A stretch of DNA of 64,000 nt from Chalciporus piperatus (GCA_038093975.1 JBBPTG010000001.1:1116001-1180000); one strand, 5' to 3'; numbered from the stretch's first letter, positions 11,801 to 23,275 are shown. Notes: a model not told the origin generated them from the sequence alone. A program made the numbers and translations.

Positions 11801-12526
11801 ATGTGGTCGACCCCGCTCGCTCTACTTCCATCCCTCTTGACGGGAGTTTCTGCTCTCGTCCTGCCTCCAGTGGTTCCTAGTTCTGCCACGGACCAACCGA
11901 GGGACGTCCTTGGTCTCCTTGGTGGCGAGTTTGAGACATCCTTGCTATCCAACCCACCACTCCCCACACGTCCCCTCATTCTTGTCTCCAAAGGCTTCAC
12001 CAAAATAAGCACCGGGCCATCAGGGGAACCCACATTCCCAGCGTTTCGAACGAGCACAAACCAACCGACCGCTGGGACGCCATACCCACATTCATCTACT
12101 ATCGAAACAACCGTTCCTTCACAATCGCCTATCCTTCCGGTGTCCGCAGCAACCCAAACATCCTATCATACAAGCAAGACATGGCAGGTCGTCGGCATAG
12201 TCTTCATTTCAATCCTTCTCATCGCGACATTCATCACTTGCGCCATGTTCTTCGACCGCCTGTGGAGATTCTTCAAGGACGTCTTCTGTGGAAAGTCGCG
12301 CTCCCAGGCCTCGGAAGAATTCATTCCAGATTCTGAGAGTCATAGCTGGGACATGTCAACACCCTCCCCCTCCCTCGCCGATCTAACGACCCAGTGCAAG
12401 GGTGAACCACTCGTCGAGAACCCGTCGGCGAACACACGAGAATTGCCATGGAACTCGGACAGTCAAACATGGAACACACTTCATCGACAGCCATCTCGAG
12501 GAAAAGACCACCATGCCGTTGCCTGA
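11801..12526 (+). CDS. Uncharacterised single-pass membrane protein with signal peptide
   Basis: A 241-codon single-exon frame. The N-terminal signal peptide has the hydrophobic stretch PLALLPSLLTGVSALVLPP. A Ser/Thr/Pro-rich extracellular part of about 100 residues follows and is likely O-glycosylated. The transmembrane helix is VVGIVFISILLIATFITCAM at about residues 130-150, followed by aromatic/basic FFDRLWRFFKDVFCGK on the cytosolic side. A polar tail of about 75 residues completes it. This is the layout of fungal wall-sensor or Wsc/Mid2-like proteins, but no Cys-rich WSC domain is present, so the likeness is one of layout only. I do not recognise the family. The start at 11801 is chosen because it gives the complete signal peptide. 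Confidence 0.7.
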   Translation: MWSTPLALLPSLLTGVSALVLPPVVPSSATDQPRDVLGLLGGEFETSLLSNPPLPTRPLILVSKGFTKISTGPSGEPTFPAFRTSTNQPTAGTPYPHSSTIETTVPSQSPILPVSAATQTSYHTSKTWQVVGIVFISILLIATFITCAMFFDRLWRFFKDVFCGKSRSQASEEFIPDSESHSWDMSTPSPSLADLTTQCKGEPLVENPSANTRELPWNSDSQTWNTLHRQPSRGKDHHAVA

Positions 12527-12659
12527 ACATCATTGTCGTGTCCTATCAAGATTCAAGAACCACTCCTCTCCAGCACCGCGTTTTCGAACTCACATTTTGC
12601 GGTTTCGGCAGGCCGAACCTAACCAACACGTTACTCTCGAACACGCCCATCCACGACGA

Positions 12660-12922
12660 TCACGCGTGCGCAGTATGGTCCACAGGAAGCCCTTTCTCCA
12701 AGTAATCCGAGGCGAACATCCCAACTGCGCCAACTGTGCATACGGCCATTGAGACGTAGAGCCTCGTTCTGGCAGGGAGGACTGTTGCAGCGCATGAGCA
12801 CAATTATTATCCTTTGTATGATATACGTTGCCTTTGTATGAGTGCCACAATGTACGACTACGACCGGATTGTTGAGGTTCCACCGGTTTTTGACGATGTC
12901 GTGGCTTGTCTGGTGATGACAT
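12660..12922 (-). CDS. Tiny membrane protein, possibly mitochondrial (hypothetical)
   Basis: This small two-exon gene appears only when splicing is considered. The start at 12922-12920 reads MSSPDKPRHRQKPVE. An intron ends at GCTGCAACAG. The last exon reads LPARTRLYVSMAVCTVGAVG and on to MFASDYLEKGLPVDHTAHA, then TGA at 12662-12660. The last exon holds one hydrophobic helix and a short acidic end. Small size, a basic N-terminus and one helix resemble small respiratory-chain or inner-membrane subunits, but I cannot name the family. The 5' donor is uncertain; a GTCGTA site would restore the frame. The gene lies 190 bp from, and divergent to, riboflavin synthase, so the two may share a promoter. 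Confidence 0.5.
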
Positions 12923-13112
12923 GAGTGAACAGACGAAGTTGGTAGTTTTGCGGAAATCACCCCGAGCGCAGCTTATCTCAGCTCCTGGCTGTTTCTTGTG
13001 AACTCGGTCAGAAACAAACTTGAGCTTGAACTTGGACTTGGTGGAGATTTGGGTGCGCACATCCATCTCGTTCGAAAGCCACGAAACGTGCTGAATTTCA
13101 TCGCTACGAAGA

Positions 13113-13981
13113 ATGTTCACTGGCCTAGTGAGCCTTCTTCCTCATCCGACTCCCAGCCAGTTTCACGTCACTTAGATCGAACACCTTGGGACCATTTCAT
13201 CCGTCCAACGAGATGCAGGCGGGTGTACTCTAACAATATCCAACTCAGCTCCCGTTCTGGGCGACTGCCACATCGGCGACTCGATAGCTGTGAACGGAGC
13301 ATGTTTGACTGTCACGGAGTTCGACAACGAGAAGGAGGGAGGCTATTTCAAAGTATGGCTAGCCAACGAAACCCTGGACAGGACCGATCTCGGTATGTAT
13401 ATGCTCGCCGATTCACGACGATGTGCTAAAATGTGCGTTCACCAGGTGATCGCATCGCTGGAGAGCAAGTGAACCTCGAGCGTGCCATGCTTGCGCATGT
13501 GAGATTAGGTGGTCACCTGGTACAGGTATGCTGGACCCGCAGGAAAACTGAATGAAACTAAACGTTTGGACAGGCTCATGTCGATACCACCGCAGTCATC
13601 CTGCGACGAGAGCCAGATGGCGATTCCTTGCGGTTATGGTTCCAACTGCCAGAACCCACACCCGACCGTCCTTCACTGATGCCATATATCATCCCGAAAG
13701 GTTATGTTGCCATCGATGGCACATCCCTCACAGTGACCGAAGTGAATGACTCGGAACGGACTTTTGGGATCATGCTCATCCAGCACACGCAAGAGAAGAT
13801 AACTCTTCCAAAGAAAGCTGACGGTGCCCGAGTTAATATCGAGGTGGATATGGTGGGTAAATATGTGGAGAAGAGTGTCATTGCTGCTTTAGGCGGTGGG
13901 GGTGAGAATGCGATCCGTCGAGTGGTGGAAAAGATTGTAGAGGATGTGATTGCCAAGCAAAAACAGGCGTCCGCGGTGTAA
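13113..13981 (+). CDS. RIB5: Riboflavin synthase
   Basis: It catalyses dismutation of two 6,7-dimethyl-8-ribityllumazine molecules to riboflavin, the last step of vitamin B2 synthesis. Exons: 13113-13127, 13176-13392, 13446-13525 and 13574-13981, giving 239 aa. The first exon encodes only MFTGL, the family's universal N-terminus, and joins to IEHLGTISSVQ. Both lumazine-synthase-fold repeats are seen: GDCHIGDSIAVNGACLTVTE in the first barrel and KGYVAIDGTSLTVTEVND in the second, with HVRLGGHLVQAHVD between. The C-terminal helix for trimerisation (MVGKYVEKSVIA) is present. Length and motif order match the family, so the gene looks intact. Confidence 0.96.
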
Positions 13982-14280
13982 AAAGGGTGTAACGAGTGGA
14001 AGTACTCTCAATGAATCCTGTATTTTTTCTCCGATTGTCGAGTCCACGAGTTCATTGAGGTTTGTCAAGTCGATGTCCACGTGCGGGTCGAGTGCACATA
14101 TCAGTTGTTGTACGACACACTCGGCAAAGGAGAATGAGACCGTTTTAGTGGGCTCTGCAACACGGCTTGCACTGTGACGACTTACTGACGAGGTAAAATG
14201 AGCTTTCGCCAGCGCACGAATCGTTCGAGCTTACAATCCTTCAGGTTCTATCCAATTAAATATATGATACAGTTTCACGA

Positions 14281-16212
14281 ATGGAGATCCCGTTGAGAAA
14301 AGTGAGTTCACACAACTCGCCCTTCCATCTCCCTCCCGGCATGTCGAACTCTCGATACAGGTAACTGCGAGGGTCGACTTGAAGGCAGGAAATACGTTCG
14401 TTCGCGCTCAACCCAAATCGCGACCAGGTTCACCGACAAAGAAATCACCGACGTCTTCTCTCTCGCCACCGTCATTTCGTCCAAAAGCCAAGGTCAACAG
14501 TGCCGCGACAGTCCGAAAGCTATCCAGCTCCAGCTCGTTGAGCGCTGCTCAGATCAATCATGTCTCTACTTCAAGTAACTCGAGGCCTAATTCACCTTTC
14601 AAGCCGTCTCGGATATCGAACGGTCCGGAAGCAAGCAGCTCGCCCAAAGCCCGCATCGCAGCCCGACCCACCTCGCGGTCGGGAATGGCTTCACCTCAGA
14701 CGATGTCGAGCAGTCCGGAGCTTCGACAGCGTGCCCTCACAGCGGCGACTCCCAAGCTCAAGCCTCCCCAAACCGAGGAGAGACCTCGGAGTGGAAGTAT
14801 GGCCACCCTCCACCATGCGCTCTCAATCTCTGATCTCCGGCCACCATTTTCGCCACCAATGTCACAATCATCGCCTCTGGCAGAGCATGTCATGATAGAC
14901 CCTGAACGAACGACCGCATCGCCCGTTCTGGCTCCAATCAAGATCAAGTCCAAAGTGACGGGCCTCGCTAAATCAATGCCAGCTAGTGCAGTGGATGAAG
15001 TGTCACGGTCACTATCACCTCCATACGCCACGACACGTCCAATACACCGTAACAGAGCTCCATCAATAACCAGTACCTTCTCCTTGAACGATCCACCCAC
15101 TTCCTTACCATTTCACCCGATTACGACCGGTTCTCCCGCTGCCAACCCTCATCGTTATACACCTCGACGCGCACCGTCGCCCACTCGTTCTTACCCGTCA
15201 CCACCCACTCCGAGAGAACCTTTTATCGCGAGGAAGACGCCTCTCGTCCCGAAAATAGATCCAACCTTAGTACCCCTTCCTCCACACTCACCCCCAATAT
15301 CTGCCATTTCGATCTCTTCCAAGTCATCGGTCTCCAGAACGTCTACATCACTCAACGGTGACCAGACGCCGGACAACCAGATCTCAAGTGTGTTGTCTCA
15401 TGCTAAACGTGGTAGCATGGAACGGATCAGTCATCCCAACGTCTTTTATCCCCCGTCAGAAGCGAAAGTTTTGGCAGGACGAGACCGCAGTCGTTCCAGA
15501 GACGGAAGTCTTCGCGACCTTTCTCGTCGATTTTCAAGCGATGGGGAATCGGAAGGATCTGAGCGACAGCTTAGGGCTGAGGCCAAGACTAATCGAAAGG
15601 TTGGGGGTTACACGACACGTTTATTTGAAGAACTGATGGTTAACAATGTCCGCAGATCGCCGACCTTGAAATCACGAATCGCTCTCTTTTGGCGATCAAC
15701 GCGTCTCTCGAAACGACGAAGAATCGTCAGGCGAAGGAGATCCGGGATCTGCGTCGGAAGCTGAGAGAGTCGAGACTCATTCTCCCACCGACGGCGTACA
15801 AAGCTGTAGAATCGGCAGAAGCAGCGGACCACGACATGACGAAGACGACAGTGATGCTGACGAGGGTGCCGTGGACGAGGCGTTCCAAAGAGTCAGGAGT
15901 CTCATTGATAGCTTGATTGAATCTGGGAAGCAGGCTCTTGAAACAAACCCCAAAGACTTCCGAGCAAGTCTCGCCACCAAGGTCCTGAATGCCGACGAAC
16001 TCCGCTCCTGGCGAGGTTCTGGGGAACGCACGGCGATGAGAAGCAATTATGTAGACAAGCAAGACGCTGATGATGAGACGATACATAGTCACTTATCTCC
16101 TTCACTCGTCGCAGTGCCAGATAGCGATAGCGAATCTTCGGTGGAGAACGAGGGGAAAGAGGTTTCGGACCCTCCGTCACTGCCTCCGATCACTATCACA
16201 CACTCTTTATGA
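14281..16212 (+). CDS. Ser/Pro-rich protein with C-terminal coiled coil (unknown)
   Basis: Exons: 14281-14301, 14361-15599, 15656-15768 and 15810-16212, giving 591 aa. The first exon encodes MEIPLRK and joins VTARVDLKAGNTFVRAQPKS, so the gene starts earlier than the long frame alone suggests. About 400 residues are low complexity, with many SP, SRP and SxxS sites (likely phosphorylated). They include short basic stretches such as RDRSRSRDGSLRDLSRRFS. Exon 3 begins a coiled coil (IADLEITNRSLLAINASLE, then KEIRDLRRKLRE). The last exon has RVRSLIDSLIESGKQALE and a Ser/Asp-rich end. The last intron as modelled is 41 nt, on the short side, so that junction is the weakest point. Cytoskeletal or polarity scaffolds often look like this, but no function is assigned. 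Confidence 0.7.
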
Positions 16213-16424
16213 AGTTTATATTCCACTCGCGACGACACGCACTCTCCCTAGTATCACTGTAGACGGCTGGAGTTATCTTTATATACCCCTTGTGATGAAT
16301 ACAAGTTGCTACGTTGTGATCATGAGCATTCTTATTCTAGCTAGACAAATGTTCTGAATGTCCTGGATCGGTTTACACCCCATGAGATAATTACGATGAA
16401 AGATTAAACTCGATCTTCACAGCT

Positions 16425-19400
16425 TCAATCATCGCTCATCCGCTGTGCACGTTTAGCGAGCTGTGGAAACGTTGAGAAATGTTTAAACAGACTCTTGATA
16501 ACACTCACTGCTGCTGCCAGGTCCATTTGGCCAACTGGAGCAGCCAGTTTTGCGGCACTTCCTTTGGGCGCTGCTGTGCTACTGGCGGTGGGCCTGGCGG
16601 CTGTGGGAATCGGAGGTTTCCCCGGAGCTCCTGGCTTCGCTGCGACTGGAGGTGGCGCTACTTTTGGCTTCGTGGAGACCGGCGGAGGCGGTTTAGTAAT
16701 GGCAAGCGAACTTGAGGGCCTGGAATTCGCTGGGGTAACATTTGTCGAGCCGTGACCATCACCCGAGCTTGCAGGCTTCTTCCACGGGGTCGCAGAACCA
16801 TTGGATGGGGTGAGTCCAGGGAAGACTGCGACAGGTTTCGCAGAGACATCAGCTACCACAGACTTGACAGACACTGAAATCTTTGGCGCAGCTGGGGCAG
16901 CAGGTGCAGCAGGTGCAGACGGAGGAAGCCGACGAGCTGGGGGTGGTGGTGCAGCAGGAGCTGTTCGAGGTTTCTTAGGCACCAACTCGAGATAATTGTT
17001 GGGAGCCCATCCCTCCTTTCCGTCTTTCTTGACCAACCACCAGCCATTGTCGTCTTTCTCGACCATTTCGACAATATCATCCTTCTGCAATGTCATCTCC
17101 CCCTCCTGTCCTTGGAATGCAAACTTGGCCCGATACAGGTCGACATCGGGCTCTTCGGGCGGCGGTGGGGGTAGAGCAGGACTCTTCGCAGGTGGAGGAG
17201 GAGGTGCCCTGGGAGCAGAGGCTTTCGCGGTATCAGCCACGGGCTTTCCGGGTAACGGCTGAGCAGCAGGTTTGGATCTAGAGATGTTGCTAGCCTTCTG
17301 TGGTTTCGGTTAGAAACGACCACGTCTAGTTATATTTGAGACCCACGTTAGATGATGGGCCTCCAGCGCGAAGGAGCTTCCCTTGCGTGATTGGTCTGAC
17401 AACTCCCTGCTTTCTCTTTGCGCGGGGACGCGAGGTACTGGTGGGGGGCTCGCCGGACGGGACATGAACAGTATGGCTCTTGTAAACATCATCCCGCCGG
17501 ACAGTTTCATCCTTGACGAATTGGATCTGCGCCTTCTTGTCTTTCTTCTTGGCATATTCAATGCTTTTCTTTGGTGAGTATGTAGTCCGCAGATGATGGG
17601 AAGCACGCTCACGTAGGCCCGATGACAACGTTAATTGATGCTTGTGTTAATTGAAGTAGGTTGGCGACAAATTCCGTCTTGAAGTAACAATGGAGAACGG
17701 GATCGCCTTCTTCCGAGGCGTTGCAGTTGAGAACCTGGAAAAACTGTGTGGGATGAAGGTGGACGAGTGAATGCACTAGCTTACCAGCCAATCATCTCGT
17801 AAGTTAGACATTGAGATACTTTTGATGGTAATAAGAGGTATCTTGCGTTCAAGCGAGGTATGCGCTTGTCCATTATTCTGTGTCGTCTTTGCGATATGTA
17901 CAGCTTTGCTTGTCTGGCGGGGCATGAATCAACAAGGTTATTTGGATGCATGCAATTTGTACGTACCACAACCAAGAAACGTGGGCTGGGCTTGCTAGAT
18001 TGCCAAAGCTTCGAGACCAAGATCTCAGCTTTAGAACTGAAAGTTACTTGATCGGCTACAAGGTCATTTAGTTTGCGGAACCAAAGTGAACTACGAACAC
18101 GCACCTCCAAGCCCACATGCACTCCGCAGTTGGGTACCGAGGGCATTCTTGCCATTGAGGTCGAGATAATCACCCATGAAGCGCCGGTAGCTAAGAAGAC
18201 TGAAACGCCTGCGTTCCTTCCTCCCTGCTAGCACTTGGTGTCCGTATTCCCTGATATTGGCGTACTCGATGCTTTCCTTGTTGTTCTTCCAGAAACGTTG
18301 GATACGCCTGGCGCATTCATTCTTGTAGCGCCAGTAGTTGCGCCAGGCTCGTTGAATGCGAGCAGCCATGTTATGCCAGTAACGGTCGCGCATCGTCTCA
18401 AGAGCAAAGAGCTGGGACGCGTTCAATCACCGTGTGAGAAGACGCCGATTGGAAGACTCACAGTCTCGGGGTTCTTGATAAACGCTTTTGTGACACCCAT
18501 CTGCCATTCATCATTGGCAATACCAGTATCCTTCAGAATCTGCTCGCAGCCGGACTTCGAATCCCCTTTCCAGATGTATTCGCCGGCGTATGACGTCGAA
18601 GGCGACAGAAGGTAAAATCGTTCAACCAGCTTTTCGAAAGCGTTCCGGTAAGCGAAACCAGCGCGACGAACACGGATGTTTTCTTGGAGGCCAAGGTACT
18701 TGATTTGGTGAAGAATGGCCTTGGAGTCATATTCAGTCGAACTGCGGTTCTGATTGGGTTTGATCGTGCGGATGTAGGATGGCTGGGCCTTCATCAAGTT
18801 GTCAACAAGTGCACTAGCCGAGGCCTGCAGATATCATCAAGCTCGCATTCTACCTTCAGAAAATACAATACATACCTTGATCCTATCTCCAGCGGTTGGC
18901 GGTCGTTTCTTGCTGCTTGGATCCGGCCTGTCCGCGAACAAGGTCTGGAGGAAATGGTTACTACTGCTACCCATCAGATCGAACAGGTCCTTGACTAAAG
19001 AGTCCTTGTTTTTATCCGTCATGCCTGCAATATTGTACATAACGTCTCCGGCGTAATGCCTCACAAGGAACTGCGCTCCACGGGACTCGAAGTGGGGATT
19101 AGAGGACAGCATAGCTGTGCGTTGTACGAAGCTGCCATCAGCGGCAGTAGGGTCGGCGTGTGCAGTGGCACAAGCGTCGTTAAGTGCGGCAAAGATCCCT
19201 GGAGGTTTGCGCTCCTCGATGAGATCACAGACAATCTTGTTGTTGAAGTAGTTGATGGGTGTCCATTTGATCTGCTCCCTGACGTATTCTTCCTGCTCGG
19301 TCTTGAGTGTCAACTCGATGAAGATTTGCTGTAGCTTCTCGTTCACGTAGTTAATGCAGAGTTGCTCAAATGAGTTGTCCTTTGTTTGGGGATTTGTGTG

Positions 19401-21042
19401 ACATGTTGCAGTGGGATCCAAAGCAATTGACATACCTCAAAAATCTCAAAGCCGAAGATGTCCTGCGAGAGAGTTCGGCGGAAACTCAGCGGTTAAGGTG
19501 AAACATACATACCAATATGCCGATGACTTGAGCGGTGGCACTTCTGGGCTTCATAGAGATATTGATTCTTGACACAATCCACTCGAAGAGATTGTTGTAT
19601 ATCGCTTTCGATAAGGCATCCCGGACAGCCGTAGCCTGCGCTGGATTCAGGGGAACGTCATAAATTGACCCCCGGCGTCCCCCTCGTTGCGTCTCGACGA
19701 CCTTGGTCGTGAGAACCTTTTGAACCATAGCGGCGTCGACTTCCATGAGGTAAGCGATGAAATCCGTCACGCCCTGGTCGGCGATTCCGGAGTTCCCATC
19801 CTCCATCTCTTGAAACTGGACATTTCCTAGCCATAGGACGATAGCAAGCATGCGGAATATCTCGCTCTGTTCCTGCTCGCTCAGCCCGATTATCCGCATA
19901 GCATTCTATGCAGTGATAGATGAGTCAGGATCAGTACACCACGGAGGAACGTTCTCACAAGTGTATCTGCATAATCCTCAGCATCATTTATGCCCTGCAC
20001 TTCGAGACAATTGCTCATGCTGGTATACGCGTATGACTCGGGGCCTTGTAACCCAAATTGCTCTAATATGCTAATAAGCGACGTTCAAAAGTGTTCGCGA
20101 TGCGTACCTCGTTGTTCATCAGATGCAGCTTTCGTGAATTGATAGAAGATGTGGAAGTTCCTTTCGTTCTCGACCTGACCCACGACACGCCCCTTCTCCA
20201 GAAGGTAGTTGGTAATCTGCGCGCCGACGGGTTCTCCGTGAGTGTTAAACATGATTTCTAGGTATTTACCCTGAGGAATTAGGTGAGCATAAAGGGTAAC
20301 CGTAACTTGAAAGCAACGCGTACATGCCGACTTGAATTGTTATTGCGAAGAGTTTTGGCACAACCGAAACTTTCAAGCAGAGGGTTGGTAGCTAAAACCA
20401 TGTCCTTGATCTCCTGAATGTTATTATCCTGTCCTCCAGAGACAGCAGCGATATATTGCATGATCCGTTTCGCAGCCTCCGTCTTGCCCGCGCCTGACTC
20501 CCCGGAGATTATGACACACTGGTTCTCGTGATAGGCATTCATATTATAATAGGCAGATTCGGCAATGCTGAAAACATGTGGTGGGACCTCGAGTCGGTTC
20601 TTGCCTTTGTACTTCTGGAGCGTCTCGTCCGTGTAAATACCGAGATCTGTACAGGGAAACGGTCTAAGGAGAAGAGCAGCGTGGATGGTACCACCTTACC
20701 TCTGAAAGGGTTTACCGAGATCAGCACGCCTCCGATGTATGTGTAGATTTCGCCGTTGGTCCAGCGCTTCTGGAGGTTGTCATTGATGCTATCGTTGCTG
20801 ATAGTTGTGAGAAGCGTCATATCGGAAACGCCGACCTGCTTCTTCTTGAAGCCTTCCTTCCAGTCTGCCTATTAAAGCATGATTTGGGGCGAATCGGTGA
20901 GTATTGCCGCGTCCAGGACGTACCTTGGCTACCTTGGTGGCTTGGGTCTTAGGCGTGGCAGCCTTCTTCCCCGCCTTCTTGGAAATAGCCTGGTCCAACG
21001 GTAAGTATCAAACTAGTAGCGTAGATATGGATCACGCACCAT
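16425..21042 (-). CDS. MYO1: Class I myosin (Myo1/Myo3/Myo5 type)
   Basis: This actin-based motor works at endocytic patches and sites of polarised growth. The motor domain has the P-loop [17 protein letters not shown], switch region NNNSSRHGKY and LLEKGRVV. The TEDS site is serine ([14 protein letters not shown], 16 residues before DALSK), so it is phosphorylatable by PAK-type kinases. Two IQ-like motifs follow ([15 protein letters not shown] and [14 protein letters not shown]), then a basic TH1 lipid-binding tail, Pro-rich TH2 ([19 protein letters not shown]) and SH3 (ALYDF-like [20 protein letters not shown] to [10 protein letters not shown]). The C-terminus after the last intron is [17 protein letters not shown], a short Arp2/3-activating region with only two final acidic residues. 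The start ATG (21042-21040) sits alone in a 3-nt coding exon before a 50-nt intron and joins [11 protein letters not shown]. The gene is complete. Confidence 0.96.
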
Positions 21043-21210
21043 GATGAAGGCTCGTGGAAAGGTGTAGAGTGGATCTTGGAGTAGATACTGATAGATAGTA
21101 ATGGACGAGTGACGGACGAACCCCGGAAATCGCAGCACGGCGCTGTTCACGGGGTCCTTGAATCAAGCTGCGGCTGCGTAAAGCTGACCCGGCTTGTCTA
21201 CATACTTATA

Positions 21211-21217
21211 TAACCCC
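21211..21217 (+). promoter_or_regulatory. TATA box of PMP3
   Basis: TATATAA lies about 31-37 bp upstream of the PMP3 ATG, close to the usual spacing for a short 5' UTR. It sits in the 205-bp divergent promoter shared with myosin I. Confidence 0.45.
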
Positions 21218-21247
21218 CTCTGAGACACTCCAGTCTCTCCAATCAAC

Positions 21248-21739
21248 ATGGCCAGAGCTTCAGACGTCGTTCTCCTCATCGTCAGTGACTGATCATCCCG
21301 ACAATGACTGTCCACTAACTCTCCCATCAACAGACCGCATTCATCTTTCCTCCAGCAGCAGCCGCATTCCTAACCGGTTGCAGCTGCGACCTTCTCATCA
21401 ACCTTTGCTTGACAATGTGAGCTCTTTTCGTGCATATCCCTAGCGGTTCGCTGAATATTTTGGGCAGTCTTGGTTATTTCCCGGGACTTCTCGTGAGTAG
21501 GGTGATGCAACCATATGTCTCTACTCTAATGCTTTGCTAGCACGCCTTCTGGCTCGTCTACAAGAAGATGCAAGCTGAGGAACGTTACGGCTACGGAGGG
21601 TTCATCTGTAAGTACAGCCCAATGTCTATCCTTGCTTCTCTCATCGTATCTTCCAGACACCGGCAGTGGCCGGTACCAGCCTGTCGACAGCCAACAATAC
21701 CCTGCTGCACCCAGTTACGGCGCTGTTCAACAAGGATAA
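21248..21739 (+). CDS. PMP3: Plasma membrane proteolipid PMP3 (UPF0057)
   Basis: PMP3 is a very small plasma membrane protein that limits cation uptake by controlling membrane potential, and it is stress-induced in many fungi. Exons: 21248-21280, 21334-21416, 21468-21492, 21541-21607 and 21657-21739, giving 96 aa. Two transmembrane helices are seen: TAFIFPPAAAAFLTGCS and LLINLCLTMLGYFPGLLHAF. Both carry family landmarks: PP in helix 1, the CSCDLLINLCLT loop, and GYFPGLLHAFWLVYK. A C-terminal polar tail of about 40 residues is rich in Y, Q, G and S (RYQPVDSQQYPAAPSYGAVQ); such tails are common in filamentous fungal paralogues but absent in the shortest yeast form. Five exons for under 300 coding bases is striking. 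Confidence 0.93.
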
Positions 21740-22223
21740 CTAGATGCACATTCTTCCCGTCATTTGGAGCTGTAAATTAGTTATGTACTTACCTTTGACA
21801 TGCCTGCATCTACATATTGTTTACCAGGTCAGCTGAAGTCGATATTGTTGCAGTGAAACGAAAGCCGATAAGGCAGACACAAGCATATCTCATCACACCG
21901 CGTGGCGCGGGTTTAGAGACAGTTTAGAGGTAAGTAGTAGTGCAGTATGTCGACCGAGTGTGGAATGCCTTCCACCTGGCGATGTACTGAAGGAAGTGAA
22001 AGCTACACTTTAAATTTGAACCAAGAGTTTGTGGAAGTTCGCTGCTGACAAGGCGGGGACGAAAGTAGGGAGGCCTAAAGGTGTGATATGAGGGCGGGGT
22101 TAATGATAAGAGAATTCATTCGCCGTTCGCGTTCGTGCAAGAATGGACAGGTGAACAACGTACCTAGTCCTACGCTGGTAGTCCCTTACAGTCTACTTGT
22201 ATTCTGATAGCGTTGATGTGATA
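21740..22223. other. Convergent intergenic region
   Basis: I see no gene in the 484 bp between PMP3 (plus) and the acidic EF-hand-like gene (minus). It should hold the two 3' UTRs. Confidence 0.5.
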
Positions 22224-23185
22224 TCACTTCACCATCTTGGTGGTGATCATCATACGCTCGAAGTCCGCTAGGTTCATTGATCTGTCGGCCGAGGTAGAGA
22301 ATGCATCTAGCATCTCAATGATCTTCAACTCTGTCAGCAAGGTGGATACTGGAAGCAGTCTGGTGGTGCACGCACTTCCTCAGCTTTCAGCTTCTCCTTG
22401 AGCAAATCGCCGACGCGACTGATATCTTTGATCATAATCCGTTGGCGGTCTAGTTCATCATTCGGGATGTCTGGGAAGAATCTACCAAAGTCTTCTCGAC
22501 ATTGAGCTTTCTGTTGTGCAGTCAGCTGCTTCTGAATCTCTCCTCCAAACCTCTTCGAGGTGGTAGTTCGAGTCCCCTTTTGCAACTTGCTGGCTTTTGC
22601 AGTCGTCGGACTCCGCTCATCGTACTCGTCGTCAGAGGGTTCATCGACTTCGCTCGACTCTTCCCTTTGGTACTCGTCACTATCCGGACCATTGTCTTCA
22701 CCCATCTCTATATCCTCATCCACTGCCGGGCTATCTTCGCCAGCGCCATTTTCGACTTCTTCTCCTTCCCCCTCGAGGAGAGCAGCGCACACCGCTCTAA
22801 AGTCCTTCCTGCTAACATCCTTGTCTCTCGAGCCCTGTGCTCCCCAACCCGAGGCAGCGGTCTTGAATACCCCCATGATGTCATCGTCAGGGATTAAACC
22901 TAGTAAGCCCAGGGCACGAGGGACTTCCGACAAGTGAATGAAGGACGGAGCAGACGGTGACGTTCGCGAATTCGAGGGGACATCATCGATGATAAAACCG
23001 CCAGCCTCGTATTCTGTCGATTGAGAGGGTCCAGCTGACGACTCTGGCACGATGAAGCCTCCTCCGGCTTCAAATCCTGACTGATTAGCAAATGATGCTA
23101 CGGAATCGAAAGCATTGTCAATACGGCGTCTGAGACGAGGAGAAAGAGCCGTGAATGACGGGTCGTCCTGACCGTCCGATGTCAT
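22224..23185 (-). CDS. Acidic protein with EF-hand-like C-terminus (unknown)
   Basis: Exons 23185-22376 and 22328-22224, giving 304 aa. The start is the ATG reading MTSDGQDDPS; the frame is open further upstream but has no ATG there. Features in order: a helix near LSPRLRRRIDNAFDSVASF; two short repeats, GGGFIVPE and GGFIIDD; a helical segment IPDDDIMGVFKTAASGWG with SRKDFRAVCAALLEG; and about 70 very acidic residues. The C-terminal pair of helices includes QCREDFGRFFPD and LKIIEMLDAFSTSADRSMNL with ADFERMMITT. The helix-loop-helix spacing recalls paired EF-hands, but the loops lack a clear Ca-binding DxDxD pattern, so binding may be lost. The second acceptor is inferred as CAGAG. Function unknown; nuclear or chromatin factors often have such acidic stretches. 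Confidence 0.72.
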
Positions 23186-23275
23186 GTTGCTGAAACCAAA
23201 TGAGACTCCCAAAATTGATCCATAACTTAGTGCTCGCGATCATGTGATGCTGTCCGAGAATGTCCATGTCATTAA

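Noticed and set aside
12590..13120. 176-codon minus-strand frame
   Set aside because: Only part of it is coding, and in another frame: the spliced small membrane protein at 12660-12922 explains the signal.
13202..13261. Apparent short intron in riboflavin synthase (GTGTAC...CTCAG)
   Set aside because: It would be only 26 nt and would break the frame. Reading through gives the conserved GGCTLTISNSAPVLGDCHIG.
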